A stretch of DNA of 43,293 bases from Ewingella americana ATCC 33852. GTDB lineage: Bacteria; Pseudomonadota; Gammaproteobacteria; Enterobacterales; Enterobacteriaceae. Within the stretch, counting starts at the first letter, position 1. Each line of letters opens with the position of its first letter. The DNA is taken from NCBI RefSeq assembly GCF_000735345.1, contig NZ_JMPJ01000044.1:1-43293 (forward strand), in the 5' to 3' direction. The notes beneath the pieces are model-generated. The model was not told the origin of the DNA and did no database searches. It worked only from the letters and a program-made list of their open reading frames with translations. The position numbers were made by a program, and so were the translations under genes. Below are positions 41,378 to 43,293 of this stretch, one piece after another.

Positions 41378-42292
41378 ATGGACATCAAGCAACTCATTTA
41401 TCTTTGCAATTTGGAACGCGAGCGGCATTTTGGTCGGGCGGCGGAGGCCAGTTTTGTCAGCCAGCCAACGCTTTCTATGCGATTGAAAAACCTTGAGAAA
41501 GAGCTTGATCTCAACTTGATCAATCGCGGGAATAATTTTGAGGGTTTTACGGCGGAAGGCCTGCGGGTGCTGAGCTGGGCGCGTGAAATTGTTGCGGTAT
41601 ATGAAGGGTTGAAGTTGGAAGTCGAGTCCCTGAAGCAGGGGCTGAGCGGCACGTTGCGCATTGGCGTGATGCCGCAGTGCAGCATCTCTCTGGCGCGATT
41701 GATAAAGGCGGTGAATGATACCCATCCGGGGCTGGATTATCGCGTGGCGGAAGTCAGTGCCGATCAGCTGATTGAAGCCCTGAGCAGCCACGCGGTGGAC
41801 GTCGGCATCGGCTTCTTTGAGTTTTCCACCCTTAATGAGCTGCGTTTCCAAGTTGCGCCGATTGACGATGGCGGCGTTGACGTGGTGTATCACCCCGACC
41901 ACTTCCCGCAGTTGCAAAACGCCACGCTGCTTACCGCCGAGCAGGCCGTAGAGCTGCCTCTGTGCCTGTCAGAGCCGAGCCGCTATTTCCGCCGATATCT
42001 GGATAATCACTTCCGTCAGGCTGGCTTGGTGCTGCACCCGACCCTTGAAAGTACCTCGATTTTCCAACTGATGCAGGGCGTTTTTGTCGGTCTGGGCTGC
42101 GCGCTGGTGCCGCGAGGCCATTTGATTGAAGAGATGCACCCGGCGCTGAAACGCTGCCCGCTGGAAATCCCGCCAATGAGCCGCCACGCCGCGCTGGTGG
42201 TGGCCGAAGCAGGGCGCGCCACGCCGCTGGCCCAGCACTTCTTCAACGCCGCCGCGCTGTGGATAGCGCAGCAGCCTGACCTTCAATCCTAA
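41378..42292 (+). CDS. LysR-type transcriptional regulator
   Basis: A 304-residue LysR protein: DNA-binding helix-turn-helix in RHFGRAAEASFVSQPTLSMRL (about residues 15-36) and an effector domain beginning near SGTLRIGVMPQCSISLARL. The conserved pattern is complete. The ribosome site is weak. It stands 180 bp from the divergent RibD/DHFR-like gene. The target is unknown; autoregulation and control of that neighbour are the default expectations. Confidence 0.85.
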   Translation: MDIKQLIYLCNLERERHFGRAAEASFVSQPTLSMRLKNLEKELDLNLINRGNNFEGFTAEGLRVLSWAREIVAVYEGLKLEVESLKQGLSGTLRIGVMPQCSISLARLIKAVNDTHPGLDYRVAEVSADQLIEALSSHAVDVGIGFFEFSTLNELRFQVAPIDDGGVDVVYHPDHFPQLQNATLLTAEQAVELPLCLSEPSRYFRRYLDNHFRQAGLVLHPTLESTSIFQLMQGVFVGLGCALVPRGHLIEEMHPALKRCPLEIPPMSRHAALVVAEAGRATPLAQHFFNAAALWIAQQPDLQS

Positions 42293-42418
42293 GGCTAGGC
42301 CTGTAACATTACGAGACGTTTTCCTATTGATGAAATGAGTGATTAAGACCAAGCTTTACTGGCTTATTTTTCATGAAGCGACAATCAAAGCCCGTAAGAG
42401 ACATTAATGGAGTTATAC

Positions 42419-42919
42419 ATGAAAGCATTAAAGACAGTGTTGTTAGCCATCGCGGCAAGTGGTGTGTTGGTTGCCGGTGGTGCGCAGGCAAATAATCTGT
42501 TGAGTTCATTGCAGGACGCAGCCAATCAGCAATTAAACGGCAGTAACGGTGCCACCGCAGGCTCCGGCGCAAATTCAGGTGCTTCTTTGATGTCGTTGCT
42601 CAACGGCAGTGATAGCGCGCTGACCTCGAAAAGCGCCACCAACGTCGCGGGCGTTTTGCAGTACTGCGTGAAGAATAACGTATTGTCGCAAGCCAGCACC
42701 GAGAATGTGAAAGACAAGCTGTTAAGCAAGCTGGGCATCGAAAGCGCCGCTGGCGCACAGAGCCAGGATTACCAAAACGGCCTCGGCGGCTTGCTGCAAA
42801 CCGGCAAAGGGCAGAACGTTGATCTCAACAATTTGGGTAACGGGTTGTCGCAAGTGAAAGAGAAAGTGAAACAAAAAGCCTGTGATGTGGTGTTGAAGCA
42901 GGCGAAATCCTTTATTTGA
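42419..42919 (+). CDS. yjjA: DUF2501 secreted protein, YjjA-like
   Basis: A 166-residue small secreted protein of the DUF2501 family. A signal peptide (MKALKTVLLAIAASGVLVAGGAQA) is followed by a low-complexity Ser/Gly/Asn/Ala region. The conserved part holds AGVLQYCVKNNVLS and a C-terminal KQKACDVVLKQAKSFI, whose two cysteines may form a disulfide in the periplasm. E. coli YjjA is about the same length. I start it at 42419, with GGAG about 7 nt upstream, rather than at 42407, which overlaps that site. Function unknown. Repeat copy D begins right after the stop. Confidence 0.8.
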   Translation: MKALKTVLLAIAASGVLVAGGAQANNLLSSLQDAANQQLNGSNGATAGSGANSGASLMSLLNGSDSALTSKSATNVAGVLQYCVKNNVLSQASTENVKDKLLSKLGIESAAGAQSQDYQNGLGGLLQTGKGQNVDLNNLGNGLSQVKEKVKQKACDVVLKQAKSFI

Positions 42920-42923
42920 TTTT

Positions 42924-43293
42924 TGGGTGTGCGGCCCAATTCCGCTAAGGTCTTGGGCGGCTGCCCAAACCCGCTTTTAAAATCTTTAAATTCAAAACCG
43001 TGCGCTGCCGCCACACCGGCCTCAAGGGGCGCCTATCGCCGCGCCCCTTGAGAATCCCCGGCTCTGAATTGCGCGCTCCGCTCGCTGGGCGGACGTGTTT
43101 CAGGTACACCTGTTCTCCACCGCAAAATGTCGCCGCTTAGGCGGTGCCTTCGCTGCGGGATTCAAGCCTTAGGTCTTGAACCTCTTGCTCAGCGCCATTT
43201 TTGAGCGCGGTTTTGAGGCATTTAAACCGTGCCGTTTCAGTGGGATTTGTCTTGGGGGCGGGTATTGCAGCAAACTCAGTGGTTTAGATTGGG
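42924..43293 (+). repeat. Intergenic hairpin repeat, copy D (most diverged, complete tail)
   Basis: The same architecture with different stem sequences: TTGGGC/GCCCAA stem (about 42952-42967), perfect 12-bp stem CTCAAGGGGCGC/GCGCCCCTTGAG (43021-43052), a GGGCGGACGTGTTTCAGG block replacing the usual GGAATGGACGTG, CGCC/GGCG stem around 43131-43144, the distal stem GGATTCAAGCC/GGTCTTGAACC (43158-43182), the CCGTGCCGTTTCAGTGGG end block, and the tail ATTGCAGCAAACTCAGTG. It lacks the nested element of copy B. It begins a few bases after the yjjA stop, as B begins after its upstream gene, and is cut by the window end. Confidence 0.82.

Noticed and set aside
1-43293. CRISPR array, tRNA, rRNA, prophage or transposase genes
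   Set aside because: I searched by eye for regularly spaced repeats, tRNA cloverleaf cores and transposase or integrase motifs and saw none. The only repeats are the hairpin family, the nested element and small palindromes.

Overview
The window looks like the chromosome of a Gram-negative enterobacterium. It carries an OmpF/OmpC/PhoE-type porin, RNase II, FetAB, a DacD-like carboxypeptidase, a YjjA-like DUF2501 protein and a YdeP-like oxidoreductase, all with enterobacterial-looking sequences. Gene content and the intergenic repeats suggest a Yersiniaceae-type genus (Rahnella/Ewingella/Rouxiella/Serratia neighbourhood). This placement is inference; no rRNA or other marker gene is present. I see no phage, transposase, CRISPR array, tRNA or rRNA.

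Layout. 1-5200: repeat copy A, an ABC exporter, a long AT-rich regulatory region, a porin and a DgcN-type (DUF1611) enzyme. 5210-15582: a LysR gene followed by a catabolic cluster. Its parts are an M20 deacylase, a phosphotriesterase-family hydrolase, a ribose-type ABC permease and ATPase, a LacI regulator, a secreted binding protein, a PfkB kinase, a BtpA/SgcQ-family protein and a TenA-family protein lacking the usual cysteine. I know no described pathway with this set. 15648-20845: a D-aminopeptidase-like serine hydrolase divergent from an M19 dipeptidase, then mannonate dehydratase (uxuA) divergent from a FadR-type GntR regulator. 20846-21435: repeat copy B with a nested inverted-repeat element. 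21436-30063: a complete histidine utilisation locus (hutG-hutI-hutC on the minus strand, hutF-hutD-hutH-hutU on the plus strand) with three matching HutC-type operators. It encodes the five-step route through formylglutamate. 30122-33769: a DUF817 membrane protein, fetB-fetA, and a flavin monooxygenase with a Fur-like box 30 bp before its start. 33830-34520: two repeat copies head to head. 34591-43293: rnb, a YdeP/FdhF-like oxidoreductase, a dacD-like gene, a RibD/DHFR-like reductase, a LysR regulator, a YjjA-like gene and repeat copy D.

The two items most worth following are these. (1) A family of roughly 270-400 bp intergenic repeats has five copies here (A, B, C1, C2, D). Its hairpin stems differ in sequence between copies but stay self-complementary, which points to a conserved nucleic-acid structure rather than a protein. 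(2) The 6138-15582 gene set looks like an uncharacterised uptake and catabolic system for a sugar-like, possibly acylated or N-linked, compound. Smaller leads are a LexA-like box between hutI and hutC, tandem NtrC-like dyads before the porin, a Fur-like box before the monooxygenase, and perfect palindromes before fetA and the dacD-like gene.
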